Positions 7,294 through 14,526 are shown, counted from the first letter of the stretch. The stretch is 18,193 nt of DNA from JANWZL01 sp037445185 (GCA_037445185.1 JBBIKZ010000045.1:1-18193); one strand, 5' to 3'. Numbers and translations: made by a program. The notes: generated from the sequence alone by a model not told the origin.

Positions 7294-8261
7294 TCAAGAA
7301 CCTGGAGCTCAAGGTCGGCCTGTTGCTGGTCGTAACCCTACTGTTGGCGGTGGGCTTTCTGATCTATGTGCTGCATGCCCGTGGCGCCTTCGAGCCCACC
7401 CAGGAGCTCATTCTGGTGGCGGACGATGCCGAGGGGGTGACGATCGGCATGCCGCTGACCTTCTCCGGCTTTCCCATCGGCCAGGTCAAACGCTTGACCC
7501 TCAGCGAGCTGGGCAAGGTGCGCATCCACGTCGCGGTGCCGGTCAGGGATGCACGCTGGCTGCGCACCACCAGTCAGTTCACGCTGGAAAAGGGCCTGGT
7601 GGGTGGGGCCAAGATCCGCGCGCACACCGCCATGCTGGCGGACCCGCCGCTGCCGGACGGGGCTGAGCGCGTCTTGCTCACCGGCGATGCCACCCAGGAC
7701 ATCCCGGTCATCATGGCCAGGGTGAAGGACATCCTCGCCAACGTGACGGCCATGACGGCGGCGGATTCCAGCATCAACCGCACGCTCGCCCATGTCGAGA
7801 CCCTCGCCGGCCGCATGACCGGCGACTACGGCATGCTGGAGGGGGTGTTGGGTGGGCCGGACAAGGCGCACACGGTGGTGGAGGCCCTGGACCGGGCGAA
7901 CACCCTGCTCGCGAGTCTCAACGGGGTGTCCCTGCGCGTCGACCAGACCCTGGTCAAGGCGGATCAGCGCGTCTTCGGCCAGGGCGGCGTGATGGATCAG
8001 GCCGACCGCGCGCTCGGAGAGGTCAACGCCATCCTGGCAGAGGCACGCGAGCACCTCAAACGCGCCGATGCCATTCTCCTCGCCGCCCAGGGCGCGACGA
8101 CCAACGTCGAGGCCATCACTGCCGACGTCAAGGCGGCCACCACCGATTTGGCCATCCTGCGCACGGAGGTGGACGACAGCATCACCAAGGTCAACCACCT
8201 GATCAACGAGATCAACCGCAAGTGGCCGTTCCGGCGCGATGTGGAGCTCAAGCTGCCGTGA
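7263..8261 (+). CDS. MCE/MlaD-family substrate-binding protein
   Basis: 332 aa. A short cytoplasmic start (MERAPVRAPL) precedes a single membrane helix (about 15-37, VGLLLVVTLLLAVGFLIYVL), then a periplasmic MCE domain (about 45-150) with the usual VADDAEGVTIGMPLTFSGFPIGQV stretch (key pattern: G-L-x-x-G-x-x-V-x-x-x-G-x-x-V-G-x-V). MCE proteins form hexameric rings carrying lipid. The C-terminal half (about 160-320) is rich in Ala and heptad-like Leu, consistent with a helical tunnel or needle, making it much longer than E. coli MlaD (about 180 aa). The ATG overlaps the ATPase-like gene by 31 bases; an alternative later start is not obvious. The stop shares GTGA with the lipoprotein start. 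Confidence 0.9.
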   Translation: MERAPVRAPLIKNLELKVGLLLVVTLLLAVGFLIYVLHARGAFEPTQELILVADDAEGVTIGMPLTFSGFPIGQVKRLTLSELGKVRIHVAVPVRDARWLRTTSQFTLEKGLVGGAKIRAHTAMLADPPLPDGAERVLLTGDATQDIPVIMARVKDILANVTAMTAADSSINRTLAHVETLAGRMTGDYGMLEGVLGGPDKAHTVVEALDRANTLLASLNGVSLRVDQTLVKADQRVFGQGGVMDQADRALGEVNAILAEAREHLKRADAILLAAQGATTNVEAITADVKAATTDLAILRTEVDDSITKVNHLINEINRKWPFRRDVELKLP

Positions 8262-9031
8262 GTCAGGGTCAGGTTACAGGTTACAGGGTACAGGGTACAG
8301 CCGACCGCCCGCGCCTGCTCTGGGCAGATCGACTGCGACGCAGCCTTTACCGTCTCCTGTATCCTGTCACCTGTATCCTGATCACCGGCTGCGCCAGCAG
8401 CCCGCCGCCGCCGGACTGGAAGTTGAGCGCCCACGGCCTGCTGGAGCGCTACGGCAAACACTATCTCAATGGCGACACCCGCCTGGCCGAGCGCAACTTC
8501 GAACGCGCCCGCGCCGAGATCGCCCGCACCGGGCGGCTCGACCTGGCGGCCAGAGCGGAGCTCATGCGCTGTGCCGTGCGCGTCGCCGCCCTGGAGACGG
8601 GGCCCTGCCAGGGCTATGCTGCGCTGGCCCGGCACGCCACCGCCGAAGACCATGCCTATGCGCGCTACCTGAGCGGCAACTGGCAGGGTCTGGAGGTCGC
8701 CCTGCTGCCGCCGCAGTATCAGCCACTGCTGAAGGTCAGGGATGATGCCGGTCTGGTCCGCACCCTAGAGGCGATCGCTGACCCGCTCTCGCGTGCCATC
8801 GCCGCCGGCGCGCTGTTTCTGGCCGGACGTGCCTCGCCCGAGGTCATCGCCGCAGCCACCCGCACGGCGTCGGATCAGGGCTGGCGGCGCGCGCTGCTGG
8901 CCTGGCTCGAAGTCCAGTACAAACGGGCCGAGGCGGCCGGGGACACAGCCAGCCTCGAACTCATCCGCCAGCGCATCGAGCTGGTGCACACCTCCCTGGG
9001 TGAGCGCCGGTCGAGCGCCAGCCCGCCATGA
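8258..9031 (+). CDS. Lipoprotein of unknown function at the end of the Mla-type operon
   Basis: 257 aa from a GTG at 8258 sharing GTGA with the MCE gene's stop; a GTG at 8222 in the same frame would also work. A signal peptide ends in a lipobox ILITG-C (Cys at about residue 45), followed by ASSPPPP, so the mature protein is probably lipid-anchored in the periplasm. The mature part is Ala/Leu/Arg-rich and helical in appearance, with TPR-like or SLR-like periodicity (for example LNGDTRLAERNFERARAEIA), but I recognise no named family. Its position suggests an accessory part of the lipid transporter. Oddity: residues 2-45 are encoded by a heptanucleotide inverted repeat (8264-8380), including the hydrophobic core of the signal peptide. 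Confidence 0.75.
   Translation: MSQGQVTGYRVQGTADRPRLLWADRLRRSLYRLLYPVTCILITGCASSPPPPDWKLSAHGLLERYGKHYLNGDTRLAERNFERARAEIARTGRLDLAARAELMRCAVRVAALETGPCQGYAALARHATAEDHAYARYLSGNWQGLEVALLPPQYQPLLKVRDDAGLVRTLEAIADPLSRAIAAGALFLAGRASPEVIAAATRTASDQGWRRALLAWLEVQYKRAEAAGDTASLELIRQRIELVHTSLGERRSSASPP
8264..8380. repeat. Inverted array of 7-base units (CAGGKTA / TAKCCTG-like)
   Basis: The left arm (8264-8300) consists of a partial unit CAGGGT, then four adjacent heptamers CAGGTTA, CAGGTTA, CAGGGTA, CAGGGTA (8270-8297) and a final CAG. The right arm (8353-8380) has four heptamers in the opposite sense: TCTCCTG, TATCCTG, TCACCTG, TATCCTG. A 52-base spacer (8301-8352) contains smaller stems such as CTGCGACGCAG. 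The arms could pair into a long hairpin with small mismatches. The unit length is 7, not a multiple of 3, so the array shifts reading frame along the overlying lipoprotein gene. It looks like a dispersed intergenic repeat that has landed in, or grown within, a coding region. Confidence 0.8.
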
Positions 9032-9064
9032 GGCAGCGGGCCCATGCAGCCAGGACGGAGCACT

Positions 9065-9100
9065 TTGGTATATATTAACCGATCAGTATATTAATTGACT
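9065..9100 (+). promoter_or_regulatory. AT-rich promoter with direct repeat TATATTAA, ahead of the YeeE/YedE pair
   Basis: The 104-base gap before the transporter pair switches from GC-rich to AT-rich. It contains two copies of TATATTAA (9071-9078 and 9087-9094) exactly 16 bases apart, that is, about one and a half helical turns, plus an outer inverted pair ATTAA/TTAAT (9074-9078, 9091-9095). The second copy could serve as a -10 with a weak -35 TTGGTA (9065-9070). YeeE/YedE half-transporter genes are often controlled by sulfide/persulfide-sensing ArsR-family repressors (BigR/SqrR type) that bind AT-rich promoter palindromes; assigning this site to them is inference. The gene has a good GGAAGGGA ribosome site. 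Confidence 0.45.
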
Positions 9101-9135
9101 CTAATGCAATCGATTCCCGTGCAACCGGAAGGGAC

Positions 9136-9702
9136 ATGGAAACGCTGCTCGCCTGGCTCTACGCCCCCTGGCCATGGTACGTGGCCGGTCCGATCATCGG
9201 GCTGATGGTGCCGATGATGCTGTTCATCGGCAACCGTTCCTTCGGCATCTCCAGCAACCTGCGCCACCTGTGCGCCATCACCCAGCCGCCCCAGGTCGGG
9301 GTGGACTTCTTCAAATACGACTGGAAGGAACACACCTGGAGCCTGATGTTCGTCATCGGCACCGCCCTGGGCGGCTTCCTGGCCGGCGTGGTGTTCGCCA
9401 ACCCGGAGCCGGTCAAGCTGAGCCTGGCCGCCCAGGAAATGCTCACCGCCTGGGGTTTCACCCAACCCGCCGGCAGCCTGGTGCCGGAGGAACTGTTCCA
9501 CCCCAACGTGCGCAACTTCGCCCTGCTGTTCGCCTGCGGCGTGCTCGTCGGCTTCGGCACCCGCTACGCGGCCGGCTGTACCTCGGGTCACGCCATCACG
9601 GGGCTGTCCACCCTGCAGTTGCCCTCCCTCTATGCCATTCTGGGCATCTTCGGCGGCGGGCTCATCTCCTCCTGGCTACTGGTTCCGTGGATGCTGCAAT
9701 AG
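9136..9702 (+). CDS. YeeE/YedE-family sulfur-compound transporter, first half-protein
   Basis: 188 aa polytopic membrane protein of the YeeE/YedE (TsuA-like) family, implicated in moving thiosulfate or other sulfur compounds across the inner membrane. Hydrophobic segments lie near 14-32, 68-88, 127-142 and 163-186. Conserved features include Cys 134 (FACGVLVGFGTRYA) and Cys 148 in AAGCTSGHAITGLS, the signature around a sulfur-handling Cys in this family. It is about half the length of single-chain TsuA; the other half is the next gene, 16 bases downstream. The start ATG has a strong GGAAGGGA site 7-8 bases upstream. The substrate is inferred from the family. Confidence 0.92.
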   Translation: METLLAWLYAPWPWYVAGPIIGLMVPMMLFIGNRSFGISSNLRHLCAITQPPQVGVDFFKYDWKEHTWSLMFVIGTALGGFLAGVVFANPEPVKLSLAAQEMLTAWGFTQPAGSLVPEELFHPNVRNFALLFACGVLVGFGTRYAAGCTSGHAITGLSTLQLPSLYAILGIFGGGLISSWLLVPWMLQ

Positions 9703-9718
9703 ACTGACGACTGACGCC

Positions 9719-10138
9719 ATGTTGCGCTATCTCCCCTATCTCCTCGCCGGCACACTGTTCGGCTTCGTCCTCATCAAGTCCGAGGCCGCCTCCTGGTACC
9801 GCATCCAGGAGATGTTCCATTTCCAGAGCTTCCACATGTTCGGCATCCTCTTCTCCGCCATCGCCACCGGCATGGTGAGCATCCAGATCATCAAGCGCAT
9901 GGGCGAGAAGCGTTCGCTGGACGGGCAGACCATCGCCATCCCGGAAAAACCGCCGGGCCGGGTCAGCTACCTGGTCGGCGGTCTGATCTTCGGGCTGGGC
10001 TGGGGACTGATCGGTCTGTGTCCCGGCCCCATCTTCGCCCTGGTCGGGACGGGCTCCCTGGGGGCCCTGGTGGTTCTCGCCGGTGCCTTGCACGGCACCT
10101 GGCTCTACGGCGCGCTCAAGCAGCACCTGCCGCACTGA
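9719..10138 (+). CDS. YeeE/YedE-family sulfur transporter, second half-protein (DUF6691-like)
   Basis: 139 aa membrane protein, the partner of the preceding gene. Hydrophobic segments are near 4-20, 39-58, 84-101 and 103-134. It carries the second family signature GLGWGLIGLCPGPIFALVG with Cys 101, which corresponds to the C-terminal repeat of full-length YeeE/YedE transporters. ATG at 9719 is chosen because the protein then begins with the usual short MLRYLPYLLAG stretch; the same frame stays open further upstream but overlaps the first half-gene. The two products are expected to assemble into one pore with cysteines relaying the sulfur compound; this is inferred from the fused family members. 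Confidence 0.9.
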   Translation: MLRYLPYLLAGTLFGFVLIKSEAASWYRIQEMFHFQSFHMFGILFSAIATGMVSIQIIKRMGEKRSLDGQTIAIPEKPPGRVSYLVGGLIFGLGWGLIGLCPGPIFALVGTGSLGALVVLAGALHGTWLYGALKQHLPH

Positions 10139-10164
10139 CAGGACCTGTCCGTGGCCAGCACTCT

Positions 10165-10191
10165 TTGACAGCTTGGCCGTCAGGGTCTAAC
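10165..10191 (+). promoter_or_regulatory. Candidate promoter upstream of the SCP2-like gene
   Basis: A perfect -35 hexamer TTGACA (10165-10170) is followed after 15 bases by TCTAAC (10186-10191), a 4/6 match to the -10. The -35 sits in the loop of an imperfect inverted repeat GGCCAGC/GCTTGGCC (10153-10178), which could be an operator. The short spacer is a weakness. About 170 bases separate this from the start codon, leaving a long structured leader. Confidence 0.35.
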
Positions 10192-10212
10192 CTTGCGGCC
10201 GGTTTTGTCCTT

Positions 10213-10273
10213 CCGACGCGTCCCTCGGGGCTGAGCTCGGGCTTGAGCTGGACGCGTCGGCCCGAGGGCCGAC
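10213..10273. repeat. Nested and competing inverted repeats in the leader of the SCP2-like gene
   Basis: The 223-base gap 10139-10361 has no gene, but carries a dense cluster of perfect complementary blocks. Stem A is CCGACGCGTCC (10213-10223) with GGACGCGTCGG (10250-10260), 11 bp, and encloses a small AGCTC/GAGCT hairpin. Stem B is GTCGGCCC (10256-10263) with GGGCCGAC (10266-10273), 8 bp with a two-base loop, and competes with A for 10256-10260. A third pairing, CTCGGG (10224-10229) with CCCGAG (10261-10266), would make a pseudoknot with A. No T-run follows, so it is not an ordinary terminator. It could be a regulatory leader or a dispersed palindromic repeat. Confidence 0.6.
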
Positions 10274-10361
10274 CCACACCATGCCGGACCTGTCTGGAGT
10301 CGATGTCCGAACGGACGCGCCGGGCTCATAACATCTGCTGTGACTTTACGAGGAGAACCCC

Positions 10362-10874
10362 ATGCGCTTGCATCAGATCTGTCTGCTCGCCGCGGCCACT
10401 TTGCTGGCCACCACCCACGCCAGTGCCAGTACCCCGCTCATGTCGGCGGATTGGGCCGCCCAGGCCTGTGAGGCCTGGAACAAGAACCCCATCCTGACCA
10501 ACGAGCTGGCCGAGCGCTGGATCAAAAACGACGGCGGTCGCGGCTACAAGATCGTGCATATGTATCGCACGGATTGTGGCGAAAACACCAAGGTGGAGTT
10601 GAAGATCGTGCCCCAGGGCGGCAAGGCCATCTGCGCCTACGGCGGCAAGGTTCAGAACACCAACCTGAACATGGACATGGACTACGTCATGCACGCCGAG
10701 ACCAAGCGTTGGCGCGAGATGGGCGCCGGCGAATACGGCCCCATGCGGGCGATGATGTTCGGCCGCCTCAAATTCGAGGGCCCGAAGGCGGAGGCCATGC
10801 GGGTGATGGGACCGTTCGAGCAGTTCCTGCTCCTGCCCGGCAAGGTGCCCGGCGAGGACGCCTGCCCGCGCTGA
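10362..10874 (+). CDS. Exported SCP2 sterol-transfer-like protein
   Basis: 170 aa. A clear signal peptide (MRLHQICLLAAATLLATTHASA, possible cleavage after A22) leads into a soluble domain of about 145 aa. The pattern WAxxACxAWNKNPxLT...KNDGGRGYKIVHMYRTDCG, then KAICAYGG and, near the end, GRLKFEGPKAEAMRVMGPFEQFLLLPGKVPG, resembles SCP2 lipid-binding domains, which hold a hydrophobic ligand in a tunnel; I recognise it with moderate confidence. Several Cys residues (about 38, 71, 88, 168) could form disulfides in the periplasm. A strong AGGAG site lies 8-9 bases before the ATG. It follows the sulfur-transporter pair and ends just before an intrinsic terminator. A role in binding a hydrophobic sulfur or lipid molecule is only a guess. 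Confidence 0.7.
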   Translation: MRLHQICLLAAATLLATTHASASTPLMSADWAAQACEAWNKNPILTNELAERWIKNDGGRGYKIVHMYRTDCGENTKVELKIVPQGGKAICAYGGKVQNTNLNMDMDYVMHAETKRWREMGAGEYGPMRAMMFGRLKFEGPKAEAMRVMGPFEQFLLLPGKVPGEDACPR

Positions 10875-10898
10875 TCGCGCGCTTCAACCGACCAAGAC

Positions 10899-10927
10899 GA
10901 GGCCCGCCGCAAGCGGGCCTCTTTTTT
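10899..10927 (+). terminator. Rho-independent terminator after the SCP2-like gene
   Basis: A perfect 9-bp stem GAGGCCCGC (10899-10907) / GCGGGCCTC (10913-10921) with loop CGCAA is followed by six T (10922-10927). It sits 24 bases past the stop of the rightward gene. The opposite strand has no T-run on its 3' side, so it serves the rightward unit only. Confidence 0.93.
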
Positions 10928-10932
10928 GTGGT

Positions 10933-11424
10933 TCAGTGCAGCACCGGCGGCCCCTGTTCGGCCGGGAAACCGCTCGCCATCTCTTCCGGCGTGGCATCGC
11001 GCACCGCGACGATGTCCACCACACAAGTGGCGCGCTGTCCGGCCAGGGGATGATTGGCGTCCAGCGTGACCTGTCCGTCCTTGATCTGCACGACACGGAA
11101 GGTGAGCACCTCGCCCTCGTCGTTCTGGAATTCCGCCTCCGCGCCCAAGCGCCGATAGGGCGGCGGCACTTTCTCGAGGTCCTCGACGATGACCAGATTG
11201 GGGTCATGCGGGCCGAAGGCCGCCTCCGGGGTGAGACACGCCTCCACGCGGTCGCCGGTGCGATGCCCTTCCAGGGCACGTTCGATCTCCTCGAACAGCC
11301 CGCTGCCGGCGCCGTGGACATAACCGGTGGGCATGTCCTGCTGCCCCATGATGCGCCCCTGCTCGTCCAGCACGGAATACGTCATGAAAACCACCTTGCC
11401 CTTGCGGATGACATCGTCGCTCAT
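10933..11424 (-). CDS. FKBP-type peptidyl-prolyl isomerase, SlyD/SlpA-like
   Basis: 163 aa cytoplasmic protein of the FKBP-type SlyD family (prolyl isomerase with an inserted chaperone flap). Visible landmarks: VIRKGKVVFMTYSVLDEQG at the start, GYVHGAGSGLFEEIERALEGHRTGD (pattern G-x-G-x-L-I/F-x-x-x-E-x-A-L-x-G), LTPEAAFGPHDPNLV, the flap (about 90-130), and the family's DANHPLAGQ before the last strand. It lacks the Cys/His-rich metal-binding tail of E. coli SlyD, so nickel delivery is unlikely. The ATG at 11424 has a GAGGAG ribosome site; the frame stays open upstream, but those residues do not look like the family. The stop lies 5 bases from the T-run of the terminator of the convergent gene. 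Confidence 0.92.
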   Translation of the reverse strand: MSDDVIRKGKVVFMTYSVLDEQGRIMGQQDMPTGYVHGAGSGLFEEIERALEGHRTGDRVEACLTPEAAFGPHDPNLVIVEDLEKVPPPYRRLGAEAEFQNDEGEVLTFRVVQIKDGQVTLDANHPLAGQRATCVVDIVAVRDATPEEMASGFPAEQGPPVLH

Positions 11425-11501
11425 GCGCTTGCTCCTCAAATTCCGGCAGTTTAGCAGCCACGTGGGGTGTGGCGTCGATCGGCGCCCCGGGGCGGTCGAC
11501 A

Positions 11502-13178
11502 TCACGCCTGCCCGCCCCGGCGCATGATCCCCCCCAGCTCCGCCGCCCCACCGCCCTGACTGATCTGCCGATCGAGCTCGGCAGGCACCGCCAGGCCGAG
11601 GAGCCGGTACAGACGCGCGAGCTTCTGGCGATAGAGTTGGTCGAAGATGCGCACACTGTCGGCCGGGTTGCTGTCGCCGAACCACCAGAACCAATCCGAG
11701 CTCTCGCAGGACTTGAGGACGGCCTCGGCCTCGCGCATGGTCTCGGCGTCGAGCCGTTCGCTGCGCACGACCGCGTCGTAGGCGGCCTTGGCGGCGCAAA
11801 GCAGGTCCCAGGCCCTGTTCTTGTCGGCGTGCCCGATCCAGGTGGTGAAGTCGCCATACACCCAGCTGCCTGCCACCAGCCGGGGCAGTTCCATGACGCT
11901 GTCCGGGTGTTGCTGGAGGTAGGCGCTGAAAGTGGTCAGTCGGATATCAGGATGCGCCACCAGGGCCGCGTACAGCTCGCTGAGAAAGTACCAGCCGTTG
12001 TAGGGGTAGTGATCCCAGGCGTTTTCGCCGTCGAGAATGACCGTGACCACCGGGTCGGCGCAGTTGGCGTAGTGATAGCGGTCCTCGATGCTGTGCAGGA
12101 AGTGCCGCACGGCGTCGCGGGCGAACCAGTTCTTGTACTCGAAGCCGATCAGATCGGACAGATAGTCGTCGCGGTAAAAACACGCGGTCCGCATCCCCGG
12201 CAGCCGATAGGGCCGGCAGAGCCACTGGCAGGGTCGGCTCGCATCCAGGCCCGCGGCCTTGAGACTGTTGCGCAGCACCCCCTCGCCGCTGGCCACCCAA
12301 GCCAGGTCGGTCTGCGAAAACAGGCGCAGGGCCGCCTCCGACACCCCGCCCTCGGCCGGCCACAGGCCGTCCGGCGGTGCGCCGAAATGCCCGGTATGGC
12401 AGGCGATGGCGGCGTCCAGGTGGGCCTGCACGCGCTGCGCCCCGCCCGGATAGGCCGCCGCCTGCGGCAGGGGCAGCTCGGGCCTGGCCTCGCGTGCGGC
12501 CTGGAAATCGATGAGCAGCGGCGCGATGGGGTGACTGTGCGGGGTAGTCGAGAGCTCCACCTGCCCCCGCTCGGCCAGCGCCCGATAGCGCGGGATGAGC
12601 CCCTCGATCAGCTCGGCCATCAGGGCCAGCAGGGCCCGCCGATCCTCCGGCGTGTAACCGCGGCCCTTGTCCATCAGCTTCAGCACCAGGGGGTGTTGGC
12701 GGCGCACGGTCTCGCCGGTCCAGGCCAGGTGATACCAGGTGACGAGATCGGCGAAATACTGCCCCGACAGGTAGTCCAGCCACGCCTCCCCCTCGGTCTG
12801 CACCTGCTGCCAGATGTCGCGCAGCCGCCGGTAGGCGGGGAAGGGTTCGAGCATGGTCGCCGGGTTGAGGCGGAAACACTGCTGTCCCAACGCCTGCTTG
12901 TCCTGCCGCGACAGGCGGCCGAGGCGGCCATCGGACAGGCGTGCGAGCAAGGGGTCGTAGGCCTCGCCCTCGCGCAGCTGACGGGTGTAGTCCGTGAGCT
13001 GCTCGAGCAGGGTGGGCACGAAGTTGACCACCGCCCGCATGGCCGGCTGCGCCTCCAGATGGGCGGCCATGTCGGTGTAGTCCTTGAGGGCGTGCAGATA
13101 GGTCCAGGGCAGGAAGTAGCCCTGTTCGGCCCGGTAGTCGGGCTGGTGAAAATGCCAGCAGAAGATCAGGTTGAGCAC
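11502..13178 (-). CDS. Glycoside hydrolase family 57 alpha-glucan enzyme
   Basis: 558 aa. GH57 enzymes act on alpha-1,4/1,6-glucans (amylase, amylopullulanase, 4-alpha-glucanotransferase or branching activity). Conserved family regions are visible: HFHQPDY at the N-terminus (about 9-15), TTPHSHPIAPLL (about 210-220), GLWPAEGGVSE with candidate nucleophile Glu 276, and VILDGENAWDHYPYNG with candidate acid Asp 383; WIGHADKNRAWD follows. The layout resembles the group found beside glgC/glgB in proteobacteria. No signal peptide, so cytoplasmic, consistent with glycogen turnover or remodelling. Same strand as glgC, 64 bases downstream of it. Which of the GH57 activities it has cannot be told from these motifs. 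Confidence 0.93.
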   Translation of the reverse strand: MLNLIFCWHFHQPDYRAEQGYFLPWTYLHALKDYTDMAAHLEAQPAMRAVVNFVPTLLEQLTDYTRQLREGEAYDPLLARLSDGRLGRLSRQDKQALGQQCFRLNPATMLEPFPAYRRLRDIWQQVQTEGEAWLDYLSGQYFADLVTWYHLAWTGETVRRQHPLVLKLMDKGRGYTPEDRRALLALMAELIEGLIPRYRALAERGQVELSTTPHSHPIAPLLIDFQAAREARPELPLPQAAAYPGGAQRVQAHLDAAIACHTGHFGAPPDGLWPAEGGVSEAALRLFSQTDLAWVASGEGVLRNSLKAAGLDASRPCQWLCRPYRLPGMRTACFYRDDYLSDLIGFEYKNWFARDAVRHFLHSIEDRYHYANCADPVVTVILDGENAWDHYPYNGWYFLSELYAALVAHPDIRLTTFSAYLQQHPDSVMELPRLVAGSWVYGDFTTWIGHADKNRAWDLLCAAKAAYDAVVRSERLDAETMREAEAVLKSCESSDWFWWFGDSNPADSVRIFDQLYRQKLARLYRLLGLAVPAELDRQISQGGGAAELGGIMRRGGQA

Positions 13179-13242
13179 GGATGACGCCTCGCTCGGGGCA
13201 CGACGCCAAGTTTACGGCATCGTCTCCGACGTCCGCGCGTCC

Positions 13243-14523
13243 TCAGCGGAAGATGTGCATGGTCTGCCCGAGCATCTCCGGGGTGACCAGGGTCACCCCA
13301 CCGCCGGCGACATGGAAGCGCCTGGCATCCTCGGCGGGGTTCACGCCTATGCTCATGCCGGCCGGGATGTGACAACCACGGTCGATCACCACCTTCTTCA
13401 AGATGGCCCCCTGACCGACGCGCACGTCGGGCAGCACCACGGCCTCCTCCAGATAGGCGCCTTCCGCCACCCTGACATTGGAGAACAGCACCGAACGCCG
13501 CACGGTGGCACCGCTGATGATGCAGCCACCGGAGACCATGGAGTCGATCGCCACACCGCGTCGCCCCTCATCGTCGAAGACGAACTTGGCCGGCGGCAGC
13601 TGTTCCTGGTAGGTCCAGATGGGCCATTTGGGGTCGTAGAGGTTGAGTTCCGGCGTCACGCTGGCCAGATCCAGATTGGCCGCCCAATAGGCCTCGACCG
13701 TGCCAACATCACGCCAGTACGTGGACTCGCCCTCGCCATCCACGCAGCTATCGGTGAAGCTGTGGGCATAGACGCGATAACCCGCCTGGATGAGATGGGG
13801 GATGACGTTCTTACCGAAATCATGCTCGGACTTGGGATCGTCGGCATCCCTGACCAGCTGCTCGAACAGGAAGGCGGCGTTGAACACGTAGATGCCCATC
13901 GAACAGAGCGCGCTGTCCGGTTTGTCGGGCATGGCGGGTGGGTCGGCCGGTTTCTCGACGAAGTCGGCCACCCGCTTGTCATCGTCGACCTGCATCACAC
14001 CGAAGGCGGAGGCCTCGCGCCGCGGCATCTCGATGCAGGCCACCGTCATGTCCGCCTCGTGCTGGACATGGAAGGCGAGCATCTCACCGTAATCCATCTT
14101 GTAGACGTGGTCGCCGGCGAGGATCAAGACGTATTCCGGTTTGTATATGCGCAGGATGTCCAGGTTTTGATAGACCGCGTCCGCGGTGCCCTTGTACCAG
14201 CTCACCTCGTCCACCCTTTGCTGGGCTGGCAGCAGCTCGACGAACTCGTTGAACTCGCCGCGCAGAAAGCCCCAGCCCCGCTGCACGTGTTTGATCAGGC
14301 TGTGCGCCTTGTATTGGGTGATGACGCCGACACGGCGGATGCCCGAGTTGATGCAGTTGGACAGCGGAAAGTCGATGATGCGGAACTTGCCCCCGAAGGG
14401 CACCGCCGGTTTGGCACGCCAATCGGTCAGGGCCTTCAGCCGGCTGCCACGCCCACCGGCCAGGATCAAGGCGACACTGCTCTTGGTGAGCAGGCTGACG
14501 AAACGCGGAAATTCCTTGACCAA
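13243..14523 (-). CDS. glgC: Glucose-1-phosphate adenylyltransferase (ADP-glucose pyrophosphorylase)
   Basis: 426 aa, usual length for bacterial GlgC. Makes ADP-glucose from ATP and glucose-1-phosphate, the committed step of glycogen synthesis. The nucleotide-binding loop ALILAGGRGSRL comes near the N-terminus, followed by the family stretches KPAVPFGGKFRIIDF, GTADAVYQNL, ILAGDHVYKMDY and VEKPADPP; a C-terminal left-handed beta-helix contains repeated V/I hexapeptides (VRRSVLFSNVRVAEGA and onward). I place the start at a TTG (14523), as the upstream frame lacks family similarity, there is no ATG nearby, and an AGGAGG site sits at the right distance. A frame-open GTG/ATG far upstream (to 14682) would add about 53 unconserved residues. 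Confidence 0.95.
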   Translation of the reverse strand: MVKEFPRFVSLLTKSSVALILAGGRGSRLKALTDWRAKPAVPFGGKFRIIDFPLSNCINSGIRRVGVITQYKAHSLIKHVQRGWGFLRGEFNEFVELLPAQQRVDEVSWYKGTADAVYQNLDILRIYKPEYVLILAGDHVYKMDYGEMLAFHVQHEADMTVACIEMPRREASAFGVMQVDDDKRVADFVEKPADPPAMPDKPDSALCSMGIYVFNAAFLFEQLVRDADDPKSEHDFGKNVIPHLIQAGYRVYAHSFTDSCVDGEGESTYWRDVGTVEAYWAANLDLASVTPELNLYDPKWPIWTYQEQLPPAKFVFDDEGRRGVAIDSMVSGGCIISGATVRRSVLFSNVRVAEGAYLEEAVVLPDVRVGQGAILKKVVIDRGCHIPAGMSIGVNPAEDARRFHVAGGGVTLVTPEMLGQTMHIFR

Positions 14524-14526
14524 GCG

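Noticed and set aside
8264..8380. Possible CRISPR-like array
   Set aside because: Repeat units are 7 bases, directly adjacent with no spacers, and the two arms are inverted; not a CRISPR architecture.
10139..10361. Small gene in the gap before the SCP2-like protein
   Set aside because: Open frames here lack ribosome sites and read through palindromic DNA; the inverted repeats explain the sequence better.
11469..13184. Long plus-strand frame (571 codons) opposite the GH57 gene
   Set aside because: Antisense shadow of a GC-rich gene: composition rich in G, R, H, Q and V with no family motif, while the minus strand has clear GH57 motifs.
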